A program made the position numbers and the translations under genes. Under the pieces are notes generated by a model that was given only the letters and a program-made list of their open reading frames with translations, made no database searches and was not told the DNA's origin. From Seison nebaliae (Eukaryota; Rotifera; Pararotatoria; Seisonacea; Seisonidae), in contig JALJEE010000556.1 in NCBI GenBank assembly GCA_023231475.1, positions 48,100 to 112,099 on the forward strand: a stretch of 64,000 nucleotides of DNA, written 5' to 3'. Of this stretch, positions 1 to 13,100 are shown one piece after another. Within the stretch, counting starts at the first letter, position 1. The number at the start of each line of letters is the position of its first letter.

Positions 1-1947
1 TCTTTTCTCGGATTTGAAATATCAAAATCAGGAATAAAGCCATTGGCAAGTAAAATAAAGACACTAAAAGAGATTTCGAATCCTCGCTCAGTAAAAGAAG
101 TGAGAGGCCTAATCGGATCCCTTAATGTCTATCGTCGTCATATCCCAAATTTTGCAGAAATGATACTACCGATTCAAAAACTGATAGGAAAATCAAAAAA
201 GGTCGAATGGTCGGATATGGCAACAAAATCAAAAAATTTAATAATCGATAAAATCAGTGAACGTATTCTGCTAAATCAACCAAATTTCCAGTATCCGTTC
301 ATCGTCACGACTGACGCATCTCGCCATTCAATTGCAGGAATATTATCCCAAATATCAATCGCCGAAGAAGAGAACATAGTAGAATGCTTCTCAAGAAGTC
401 TATCAAATAATGAAAGAAATTGGCACATAAACGAAAAAGAATCATTAGCCATAGTCGAATCAGTAAAAAAATTTAAATATTATTTGTTCGGCAGTCAGAT
501 AACCATAAGAACCGATTCAAAACAAGCGATAGCGCTGTTAAGAAAAAGTGATGATAACTCGCGAAGAACGAGATGGAGAGAATATCTTTCAAATTACTGC
601 ATAGAATACAATCACATCCAAGGAAGAAGGAATACTTTCGCCGATTTTTTATCAAGACAAAAAGATGTTGACGAAAACTCCATTTCAATATACTCCATCG
701 AAGAAGAGTTCGACTGGAAAAAATTGCAACTAAATTGCAGCTGGATAAAAGAATTGAAAGAAGTAAAGGACGACCGTTATCAAATGAAAGATGGAATATT
801 GTATCGGAAGCGGAAAGAATTCGAGGGGATGAATGTGACTACAGGTCCAGATCGAATAGTAGTCCCTAATGGAATCATCGAGAAACTAATTAACAAGATA
901 CATCAACATCAATTCTTCATCCACAGGGGAATGAACGCCATGAAGAACATCATTTGTTATCAATATTATCATCCAAAATCTCATGAAATCGTGAAAAAAA
1001 TAGCGAACGGTTGTGAGTTATGCAGAAGGAACAAGTTTACGAACAAAAAAATTAAGCAATTCTTTAAACAAAGAAATCCGTCATCATTATTCAACGAAAT
1101 TCAATTAGACGTAAAGGGTCCGTTGGTGACGTCGAAGTCAAAGAACCGATTCATAATCGTAATCATCGAAACATTTTCTAAATTGGTTAAATTATATCCA
1201 GTGAATAACCACACATCTGAATCAATCCGAAAAGTGATCATCAATTTTATTTGTTCGTTTGGCGTTCCACGAAGAATAGTCACCGACGACGGTTCCGAAA
1301 TGAGTAGTAAGGCTACGAAACAGTTATGTCAAGAAATCGGCGTAATAAAATGCAAGTCTACCCCATATCACCATGAAACGATCGGAGTAGTAGAAAGAAT
1401 GAACCGAACGATTGGAGAAGCGTTAAGAATAGCGACAACAGAAGAACAAGTAGATTGGGACGAACATCTCCCATACATCGAATTCTCTTTAAATTATACA
1501 CCTTCATCGTCTACAAAATTTTCTCCATTCGACATCATATTCAGATTGAGACCGAATCACCCATTAACATGTCTGAATAACAACAGATGCTGGATACAAA
1601 CTAACAAAATCATGAGCAAGGTAAAGCAGAATTTGTCCACGCGAAAATTACCATCGAGAAACGAAGTTACAACAGAACAACAAGAGATTATTAACGAGGG
1701 AGATTACGTAAGAATAATTCTGAATCAAACGAGCATCCAAAATGAGAAGTCAGCAAAACTCTCTCCAATATACAGTGAAAATTACGAAGTGATAAAAGTT
1801 TTCACAAATGGAAACATCCAGATCAAAGACGGATATGGAAACAAGAAATTAATCCATAGAGGGAATTGTATACGATCGGTTGAGGAAAATAGTAAAATCA
1901 ATCGTTATGGTAGAAAAATTAATCGAACGTACAACCGTTATGCTTGA
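1..1947 (+). mobile_element. Ty3/gypsy retrotransposon pol, 3' part (RT end, RNase H, integrase)
   Basis: The frame is open from the first base of the window, so the element begins upstream. The first residues are the end of a reverse transcriptase (FLGFEIS). An RNase H domain follows, with an acidic residue in VTTDAS, a Glu in NEKESLA and an Asp in IRTDSKQ. The integrase zinc-binding HHCC motif lies around 900-1035, and the integrase core carries D (IQLDVKG), D (VTDDGSE) and E (GVVERMNR). A chromodomain-like or GPY-type tail continues to a stop at 1945-1947. The frame has no internal stops, so this copy may be young. The order RT-RNaseH-IN is that of Ty3/gypsy (Metaviridae), not copia. Protease, gag and the 5' LTR lie outside the window. 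Confidence 0.93.
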
Positions 1948-1956
1948 GGAGGAAAG

Positions 1957-2144
1957 TGTAACGAGCAAAACGTTTTTCGCTTGCTCGGCTTTACAAAAAC
2001 AACAACATTAATATTTCTTCTTTTTATTTCTCTTTTCTATCTTTGACTTTCGGCCAATAATAAAGAGCTTTGTATCTTCGAAATGGACGAATTGAACTCC
2101 ACGATTCACCCTTCCCAACACTTCCTTGTAGTACATCCACTACA
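1957..2144 (+). repeat. Probable 3' LTR of the gypsy element
   Basis: Directly after the pol stop is a purine run (GAGGAGGAAAG) that fits a polypurine tract, followed by TGTAACG, a typical LTR start. A plausible LTR end with inverted TACA occurs at 2144; an alternative CA end is at about 2120. An AATAAA-like signal lies near 2055 inside the interval. The 5' LTR is not in the window, so neither boundary can be confirmed by comparing LTRs. Confidence 0.55.
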
Positions 2145-2149
2145 GCATT

Positions 2150-4115
2150 CAATTCAGAAATTTGAAAAATATATTTGTGAAATGTTTCAAACTTAAGCTT
2201 TAACCATTGAAAGTAGTTATCAAGATGTTTTTAATTTATCAAACTTGAAATGAATAAGGTTTTGGTTTTATATTAAAGAAAAAAGAAAAAAAGAAATCCA
2301 TTAAAAAAGAGGATGAAAGGTTTCTTTATCAAACATATTGACTGGACACTCAATTAATATTAAGTATTCGAATTAAAATTTTATTAAATTTCCTCACAGA
2401 GAATTTGAACTGATTCCATTTCTTTTTATGAGGTACATTTCTATGAAGGATTTGAAGGAGTATTTTTTAAATACAAATTATTATTTTTTAGTAACGGAAC
2501 ATTGGCTAGGAGTGAATATGGGAAATTTTCTTTACTTAATTCGTGAATAAACATTCGTTTTCTTCAAGAGGAGAAACTTTCTTTTATTTTTCTTGAGTAT
2601 ATAGATGAGCATATCCGAAATGTATAAGTGTATGTTATCTTTCCACAGTAAATTTATTGATTAATCTCAAATCATTCATATCAGTTCTCTTATATTATTC
2701 ACAAATTGATGAAAGTATTTTGTTGTTTTTCTCTTTTTTTCGCTGTGCACTTAACCAATAATTCTGTGAGTATGAGAATTTTTTTGATTTGTGGTAAACA
2801 TTTCTAGAAAAAGATAACAAATCTTTATCGTCGATAGATCAATCAACGGATTTCTCAATCTACCTCGTTGTTCGTTCATCGCTTTAGTTTGTCGATTGAT
2901 ATGACCATTCCATTTTCCCATTTCGGAAAATGTACTTCTTTTAAAACAGAAAGATCTCTCACTTCTTACACCAGATCTACGTTTACAAATGATTATGTAA
3001 TTATCTGTTTAAAATGAACATTTATTTTATGGAATGATATGTATTCATTTGCTCTATCAACAGTTACGTAGTTGTCTCATTTTAGTAATAAAACTTACAA
3101 TAGTTAGTAATAATAACATATAAAAGCGCCACTTAACAATTCCATATAAATATCATAATTATCAATTTTTATTTCTTTCTTAACTCGTGCTAATAATCAT
3201 AATAATACACATATACATTTATTCTTCCATTAGGTGAAAAGTAAATAGAAGAAGAAACATTTACTCCATATCGAACGATATGGTTGTGAAAGCTGTATCA
3301 GCAGATAAATTAAAAAAAAATTTTCTGGTCATTAAATATTGTTTGTTAGTTGAAATGATACAGATAATCTACAAGAGCAATCATTTAAAACATTTATCTG
3401 ATGAAGATTATATGTGTGAATACCTTGGTGAATTTTTTAAAGAATAATTTTAATAATTTCAATTCGATTAAGAATACATTAACTTAAATAATTAATCTTG
3501 GGTATTACAGTCTAATATTGATAAATAACGAGTGAAAGATGTGGAATGGAAGAATGGGAATTCTTCTAAAGATGATTAGTGGTGGAAGAGGAGAACCACT
3601 TAATGTATCACCAACTACCATCAGAACACTTTAACGTTAATTGAATTACTTTATGATATCCGCCATGTATTGATAGGAAATATCCAATGCTTTAATTCAT
3701 TTCCGACAACGTAAAAGTTTATTTATTCTCTGAAAAATAAAAAACATACTCCACGACCCACAATTAATCGATATATGTACCATATCGATATGCTACAATA
3801 CAGTATAATGTATTTGTGATGGGAAAATGATTGAGTAAATTTATGTTCATTTTTTTCTTAACATTCCAATAGATTTCAATTAAAATGACAAATAATATTG
3901 GGGAAAGGTATGACAAATTATTGAACGAATGAATTAATGACAATCCGTTATCTTATCATTGAATTAATTTCTAGTGCATTGTATTGATGCATAAAGTTGA
4001 TAGGAGAATAATTAATTGGATGAATAATCCGGAATGAATTTGTTTCAAATACAAATGAATGAAATTGATGATAGAACAACAAATAGCAAGATTCTATTCT
4101 TTCAACTGATTCATA
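2150..4115. other. Non-coding AT-rich stretch upstream of neurexin
   Basis: No ORF or splice-linked coding pattern was recognised in about 2 kb between the gypsy LTR and the neurexin start. It probably holds the neurexin promoter and 5' UTR, but I see no specific element. Confidence 0.5.
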
Positions 4116-7100
4116 ATGAATCGAATAAACAATTACTGTTTTGTGAATTTAATGATAATTTTCTCCATTCTATTCCGGACAACATTCGCCATCATCTATT
4201 TATTTAATAATACCAATACGATGTTAGAACAATATGGAGAATTTGAGATAAAGGAATTTAATACATTTATAAAAAAATATTCTTTTAATATTTATCTGTT
4301 CTCCAAGAACGACGGATTAATTCTTTATCAACAATTTGAAGAAAACTATTTAATGATATTCATCAAAAACAATTTATTACAATTCCATTCATTTATGAAT
4401 GAGAAAGGTTTCATATCATTAATCGACGGAACTAATAAACAACATAAAAATAATTCAATGTTCGGCATAAGTACACATAAATGGTATCATGTCCAATTAG
4501 AATATAATGAGCAAATTTTTATTTTTAAAGTTGATGGAAATAAGAAAGAATATAAATATCATAATAATTATGAGACGAATTCACAAAACATTCTCGAGCG
4601 CTATAAACAAGAGCAAGATAAAATGAGATATATCGGTAGTTTACCTTTCCGATATCGTTATTATTCCCCGTCAGAAATACGAATACCAAGTGCACTTTAT
4701 CTATCATCATTTATCGGCCTGATAGAAAATGTGCTAGAAAGTCGGTTTGAAAACGGACTTTATCGATGGAGGAAATGGGAAGAAAAATATTTGAAAAATA
4801 TCCAAACTTATCCTCAACCAAATGCTTGTATTAACGATACCTATTGTGAAAATTATGGAATTTGTGTAAATAAATTTAGCAAGAACTATAACTCCTTATT
4901 AGAGCGCCCTCGTCCATCATGTCAATGTGATAAGTACCATTATACGGGAGACCAATGCCGAACACGTTATTATAATTTTCCTATTCAGTTCTCATCATTT
5001 TTCATTTCACATTTTATTTCAAGTAATTTTCTCGTTTTCGAGATTTCATTCATGAAGTTACTATTCATTCCTTCATAATCTATAGATTTATGAGGTCAAA
5101 TAAAGAAAAAAAACTGTTCGAATTGAAGCAGTTGAACTGTTCAGATAACCAAACATCAAAAAAATTAGAACTAAAAATAAAAAGGGATGGCACTATACAA
5201 GATCATAAGGAATTATAAGGACATATCCGATGTCGAATTTGGTGTAGTGTAGGAATTTCATAGATTAATAATTTACGAGAAATGAAAGGATTTGATTAGT
5301 TTAAATTATATAGAATTATTAAGCGAGTAGAACTGTTCTACAATGGTTTGATTGATTAAAATATTTATAATAGTTTCTTTTTATTTCGTATTACTATTTG
5401 TAATATGTATTTTTTTTAATAGGAAAAAATGGAGAAATCTTAAGTAGCCGAAACATCAACGGATTATTAATAAAAGAGAGATTCTTAACATTTCATCAAA
5501 ATCACACATTAACATATCAACGACTAATCATAGAATTTCGAACAATTGAACAAGATATCATATTTTACGAAACAAGTTAAATTCTGTTTGATTTTAGGAA
5601 AAATAATGAATGATTGTTTTCTAAAAATTTCGCAGGATTATCGCCATCATCGTCATCCGTTTCTTTTGGATTTGTTAAGTTTTCGGTGGAACTCATTAAA
5701 TCGCAGTTGGCTCTTTCGTGGTATAATGAGAATGGAAAGAAGAATATACATCGAATTTCTACTTCTCATCTTAACGACAATTATTGGCATAAAGTAAAAA
5801 TGAGGAAACATTATAATAAATTATACTTGTATATCGATGGCAATTTGGAACTTGAGAAGGATTCGCTAACAGATAATCAATCATTTCTATATCTAGGGGA
5901 TTGCATATTATTAAGGAAGGAGATTCCTGTTATCACAGGAACATGCCTTCGAACTCTACGATACGAGGGAGAGTTAGGAAATAAAGATTTCTTGCAACTA
6001 ATTCAATCGGATGATTATCCCGATTCGAAAGAATACAAATTTAGTTATTTTTGTGAATATCCTACGCATATTCTTCCTCTTCAATTTAGTGAAGATAAAA
6101 GTTATTTGAGAATTCCAATAAAAAAATTTGGTTTATCAAAAACATTCTCAGAAATTATTATAAAATTTACTTTTCGAACACTCAAACCAAACAGTCTCAT
6201 GCTTTTTATGGAGTTAAGACAATTCAATTTAACAATCGAAATATTTAACGGATTTCCTATACTGTTCATTCAATCTTCCTATCTACGATCACCGCATGCA
6301 TTATATTTGTTTCATTCTCATCAGAAACCATTGAACGATGGAAGTGAACATAGAATTTTTATGAATATTTCTCAACATTCATTTATTTGGTCCATCGATC
6401 ATCATCCTTCTAACCGCCAATTAATTCATCTCGTTCATTTCAACCACAATCGTTTTAGAAGAATAATTTTTGGAATGAAGGAAAAAGAATCTTCGTATGT
6501 TTTGGAAAGATATGGCACTTTCGACGGATGTCTCTCTCATGTACAAATTCAAAAAAGATCGATCGATTTATTTGAAATAATGAAAAATGATATTTCTAAT
6601 TCGAATCATCTTCAAACATTTTGTTCGCCTGATAAAAAAACGAATGAAAAGTCATTTTCTGAAAATAAGAAAGTTATTGGGAAAGATGATGAAGATAAGA
6701 AATTATTAGGAATACAATTCATGTTGATGAATATTCAAATGTTTACTCGGAAACATGTTCTTTATTCCAATAACAATTTGATAAGGAAGAAAATGAGAAA
6801 ACAAAATGAATGCTCACATCAATTTCAATGTCAGAATTTCGGAAATTGTCATATTCGATGGGATGGATATTTTTGTGATTGTACACAAACTCCTTTCACT
6901 GGTCATACATGTGAGCAACCGACATTAATCATCAATTTGAAGAAAGGCGATGGAATGAAATTCGAAATAACAAATTTGAAATATGTGCTCAATATCGTCA
7001 TAAATTTTTTTACAAAACTTCATCGTCCACAGACACTGTTACAAATAGTTAGTAAATCCGGCACGTTAATTGTCCAATTGGAACGAAATCAAGTCATGTT

Positions 7101-10100
7101 GATTTTCCTGAAGAATAATCCCGAAAGTCAACGAAGAATATTTTATTTTGGGAAGGCACTACTTCTTAACGGTCTTTGGCAAAGAATTGAATTGAAATTT
7201 TTAAATCGATATCTCCATGCACAATTAAATAATGAAAATATTGTGAAATGTTATTAATTTTATTATTTTACAATAATTATTTCGTATAATTTTGAAGGTT
7301 TGATAAATCACACGTTACTCTTCCAAATCTCAACTATCGTTTTAGGTGGAGAATTCCAAGAAAAGAAATTTCAAGTTTTCAACTCTTCTTTTTTAGATTA
7401 TATTAATTTGAAAATTATAGGGTAAAATCAGGAACTTCTTTATAAATTCTATCGATTTCTTAAACGGTTATCATCTGAACCCATATGTCGTTGAACGAGT
7501 GATTGTAAATGCAACATTTGAACAAAGATCAATTATGGAAGAAAAGGATATTATTAGTTTTAGAAAAGATCGGAGAACATTAAATGATTTGGAGGGAACT
7601 GATTTGTCTATCGTCAAAGTTCCATTCGGCAATTATTTGTTTACACCGTTAACACATTTATATTATACTTTCCGGTTGAAAAGTGGAAGAAGATTGAATA
7701 ATAATGAATGTGAAGTAATCTTTCTTCATTTGACGTCAACTGATAAATTTTTATTTATACTTCTCTGCTCAAACAATCAATTATTGATTATAACAAAAAT
7801 AAAGAATGAATTAATTTCATTGAAAACACATAATAAATTACTGAGGAAAACGTCAGAGAGAAGAATGGAAGAAGTATTTCTCTTCAACAAATGGATCAGC
7901 ATTTCCATCAAATGGAATTGGGAGGGTCACATCCGATTAATGATGGATGGACATGAATACGACACGTATGATTTTCCGCTTTCAAAATCGAACGATACAC
8001 AAACGAAAGTCAATTCGATATCTACATTAGACAATAGAGTATCAGCAATTTTATATAACAAATTTAAACGGAATAAAATCATCAAATATTTCCCTCAACT
8101 CTTTTTCGGTAATGTACTTACTCGATATTTGAGAACGTCATTAAAACTCAATTACTTTTTTTCTCAATTCCAATTATATCAATTTACCGGTTGCATCACT
8201 TCGTTCTACATAAACGGTTATTCAATAACATCGAAAAATTTCATATCGAATTATATAATCGATGAACATTGTTCTCTAACTCCTATAAAATTAATAACGA
8301 TTTGTCACAATTGTCATCATGGAGGTAAATGTGTTAATGGTAATTGTGATTGTATAATGACGACGTTTGAAGGGAAGGATTGTAGTGAATTGAGTATTGG
8401 CTTCACATTTAATGAGAATCATGATGTTAGAACAACCAAACATCTCAATGGTTACATCTCTTACAATTTCACTGATTTACCAAGCAATTTTGAATTGAAT
8501 TATCAACCGTACTGGTGGAAACCGCTAAATGGAATTGTCACTCATTTGATCAGTTTTGGTATTGTAACATTTCAAACTAATACGGCGGTCATTCTACAAA
8601 TGATTGATAAAAATTCGAACGAATTCTTATTCATTCAAATGAGAAGTGGTTATCTAATATTGACGTACGGTATTGTTCGTCTGAAAAATGGACATCATGT
8701 ACTTTCACATACATGTCAAATATTTTATCAAGATCAAAAAATAAATGACGGAATTTATCACGTAGTCCGAGCAGAAATTACAATGGAGAAATGTCGAATG
8801 CAAATTGATAACAAAGAAATATTTATAGAGAATAATTATTTTTCAGCAAACAATTATTCGACTGCTCAACCTAAAACACGATATTTAATTGTCGGCATGG
8901 AAATCATCCGTTTATTACATAAGACTGATAATCATCAAGAGTCGATGAATCATTATTTCCAAGGAAAACTATTCGGTTTTATTTGGAATTCTTTAAGGTT
9001 GGTTGATCAATTATATATTATAAATATGAGTTTCCTCTTTGGATTATCACTATGTAATTTGGTGATTGTACTGTTCATGTACAATATCACTGCAATTTGT
9101 GCATTATTCATACATTAGTTATGTAAAACACCTGCATCGAATTTATGCCTCCAATTATATTAATGACTGTGAGGATAAATTTTTTCTTTAAATTCTTCAT
9201 CGCAGTCTGATTTCACTTGTACATGTGAACTGAAAATGACATTTACTTTAGAACTGCCCTTCCGACTACCAGACTTCCTAATACCTTTAGTAGGCTTTCG
9301 TTTATTCTTTGCAATAGGGTTAGAATTTGTTGGAGACTCTCCACAATTCGTTTTACTAATCGTAGGTGAGCCCATACGGTTTAATTTATCAGTTGTTGGG
9401 GAGTCGTTCGAGATTGGTGAGTAAGTAGTAGGAGATTGTTTAGATGTTGGTGAATAAGTTGCAGAAGATTCTTTAAATTTCTGATATTTAAATTTCGTTG
9501 GAGTATTAATAATTATTGGTTGAACATTTGTTGGTGAGTAGATAGCTTTTGGATGATTATCTAACGGAGAGTCGATAGATTTTGGTTTCATGTTTGTTGG
9601 GGAGTGAATAGGTTTTGGTTGATGATTTATCGAGGAGTAATTAGGTGTTGGTTCAACACTTGTTCGCGAGTAGATAGCTTTTGGTTCAATATTTGATGAA
9701 GACTCACTAGATTGTGATTTATAAATTTTTCGGAAATCTTTGCATTTCGGTTTAGAAGTAGCTTGGGAGTCACTACATTTCGATTTACAAATTGTTCGAG
9801 ATTCAGTACATTTGAGTTGACAACTTGTCCGCGAATTTGTACATTCAGGTCTACAGCTTGATTGAGAATTACTATGTTTAAGTCTACAACAGGTCCGAGA
9901 ATTAATACGTTTGAGTTGACAACTTACTCGGGAGGTACTACGTTTGGGCTTACAGCATGTTCGAGAATTACTACGTTTCAATTTACAACTTGTTCGAGAA
10001 GTAGTACATTTAGGTCTACAAGTTCTTTGGAAATCGCATCTAGAATTTGAAGTATGTTTTGGTCCAGAAAACAAACAGTTGGAAGTTTGGCCGTCGCATA

Positions 10101-13100
10101 TGTTATAAAAGAAATGAGTATTATTTTCTGGATTATAATTTTCGCAATAATGATTAGAAATACCTTTAATCATGAATCCAAAATACGGATATCTTGGACA
10201 TTCGTCTAAAATGTGATTGGCAGATCTATCAACTACCGATTAATATAATGTTAAGTATTTCTAAGACATGGATTTAACTAGCGACAAATGGTGTTTTCCA
10301 ATGACCATTTGATTGGAATGCTGAATTGTAGCATTGGGATTTATGTTTGAACATTAATCGTAAGATAAAATCGAAATGAAGAAATTAAAAGTTGAAAACT
10401 GAATTACTAAAGATAGATTTTATTAGACAATTTCAATTTCTATACGTATCGATTAATTAAGGTCATACTTCTATCTGCTCGAATTCCTCATAAGCGGCAT
10501 CGATTGGTGGTAGAGTTTTCATCTCAAACTTTGTACAAAAGAGTGGAGGTAAGTCTTTGGGTCGCTCCTCATCCTGTCGTACAACGCGTGGACATGCTTT
10601 GGGATTATGACCACCTATCTCCTCATCAAACTCCTCATATTCCCCCATAGTTCAGTTAAGAGTTTAGTTTGTAAATGGAAAATTAGACAACGAAGAAAAT
10701 TAACGAAAAATAAAAACGAAATTTCTTTTGAGTTAAGTGAATAGTTAACTATTTAATCCGTTTTCTCTTTCTTACATATCAAACATGAGGTGAAATACAG
10801 TACTGGCGTTAACAGTACATTGAGATAACTCATTAGTCTGCTGACCAAAGTATAACTTTGTTCGACATTGCCAGCTAATAGTGTCGGTGCCAACCAACTA
10901 GCAGATACCTCATTTTCTGATGATGCTTTCTTCTGGGCTATCGAATGAGTGATATGACTCCTATGAGAAGCTATGGTATTTTGTCCAAAATCAGTATTTT
11001 GCGTTTGGAAAGTTTCGGGGAATAAATGTCCAACTTCTTCATCTTCTTTTGCCATGCTTTTCTTAACTAATGCGTCTTGTGAAGTTTTGTATTGTGAAGT
11101 ATTAGGAGTAATATTCGAACTGGTATGTTGGGACGTTCGCAAGTTACTGTTTATTAAGGAGGATTTTTTCGTCACAATAGTAGGCTGAACACTCGGGGAT
11201 TTTGGAGGACAGATATCTGAATAGAATTTTTCTGATCTACTCTTCTCGAAAATACTTGTGGGTTTATCATCCTTAATCGATGCAGTATTATCTCCCTGAC
11301 TATATAAATTTGCCGTTTCAGTTTGATCGGTGTGAAACAGTCGTCCCTTACTACTACCGTTGTGACTGTTCGCCTGAATATTATTGACGTTGAAAGAGCC
11401 CTCGAAATTCTGTCCACTTTTCGTCGATCTGTGCATGATGGTGGATGGTCCCATTGTACAAACAACCTCACCTCCATCCTCCTCACAGAAATTACATAAC
11501 GTCCTCCCAAACTTACAAGTCACTAGAAATACGACATATTTGATGGTTTTGATGAAGCAAAAAATAATAGCTATTATTTTGCAAAAAATTCTTGAAAATA
11601 AAGATGGTCCACAATCCGGTTGTTTTCCCGATGTTCCTTTTGATTCTGAACATCTTTCATTTGTTGGAGTGGGCACAGTGTTTCGCACTGATTGTTCGTT
11701 ACTGCAACATCTACGTCGTCTACAACAACAATCTCTACATTCAGTTCTTGGAGAACAAACTTGGAGAATGAAGTTGTACAAACAGTAGCTATAACCGTAC
11801 AAGGAAGATATGAAGCCGATGAGTGCAAAGTAACCGAGAGAATAATTGAGAAAGTAAATAATGATTTTATGCATGATGGAGGGAATGAAAGATAGAAAAC
11901 ATAAAATGAAATTTGAATTATTTGAATTCCTATTATATCGTATCCATCCAACTCCTTCTTAACCTATTCGTATTCTCGAAAAAAGGAAAATAATTTTCAA
12001 TTTTTCACTCAAAACTAATATTGACTTAATGATAATCCTTCTTATTTCTCATTATCCGTCGGATGGTTAATGACGCACTAAATATTAAAGATGTGCATTA
12101 AAGTTGAATAGTGTAGTTAATCGCTTTCCACTGATGATAATCACATAATGAAAATTGAACAAATACTAAAAAAAAAAATAAGTGCAAGTGCACGAGTGAA
12201 ACGAAGGAGAGAATATTTTGGACATTATTTTTTTCTTCTTTATCTCACAAAATTGATGTGAAGTTTTAGGTTATTCCATTCTATTTATTATTTCCTTATA
12301 TAGTGGAATTATTGAATATTTTCATTTGGTTGACGAGTAACTAAATGCCTATGGCTCAGAAGAATTTCCTTCCGTATTTATCCACCTTACTCTTTATCCT
12401 ACCTCTCTTTTTAGCACCAATTGTTTTATTAAACAAATTCATAAATAATAATTCTCTAATCTCTCCATATAAATTGTGTCATTTATTCCCATTCTATAAA
12501 ACATATATTCGTCAGTCGGTTGATTCATTCTTTTTCAATATTTAGATTACTAAATTTGGCAGGAGCGAATGATGAAACACATTCCATCTCATTGTATGGT
12601 GACGTCATAATATCAACACAATCGATTGGGGAGTTTAATACGAATATTTCTCATCTTCCTTCATCTATATATTCTCTCATTCTTTCTTCTCTTATTCAGA
12701 TTCAATTTGGCAAATTATCAATCAAATAATGTTAGTTTTCACTGTAATGAGAAGTTTGGTGTGATGGATGGGAAGTGGAAAGAATTCAATTAGAAAAGGA
12801 AAGGAATAAAAAGTAATCACATGAACATAATCATATTCTAATCACAAGGTTGTGTCTATGATGATTATTAGAGGGATTGTAACAATCTCGGCTAGTTCAT
12901 CGGATTAATAATTTTAGAGCATCATCCATTTCCATGAGAAGAAGTGATGGAAATTGCATTAATTTAATGAAATAATGTACATTCATTCATTCCTTCTCTC
13001 TCGGACTAATTCATTGTTAGAGAGCTTCCAATCCTGAACATGTGTGAAGATAGACGATGTTCTTAGTTTTCCTTCCGAAAACTATTAAGGAATCGTATGA

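Noticed and set aside
11384-11788. 134-codon plus-strand ORF in the neurexin intron
   Set aside because: Opposite the minus-strand membrane ORF, without hydrophobic zoning or splice link to neurexin.
12345-12545. 66-codon ORF with hydrophobic start
   Set aside because: Ends exactly at the neurexin acceptor (12545) and shows no coding signal; treated as intronic.
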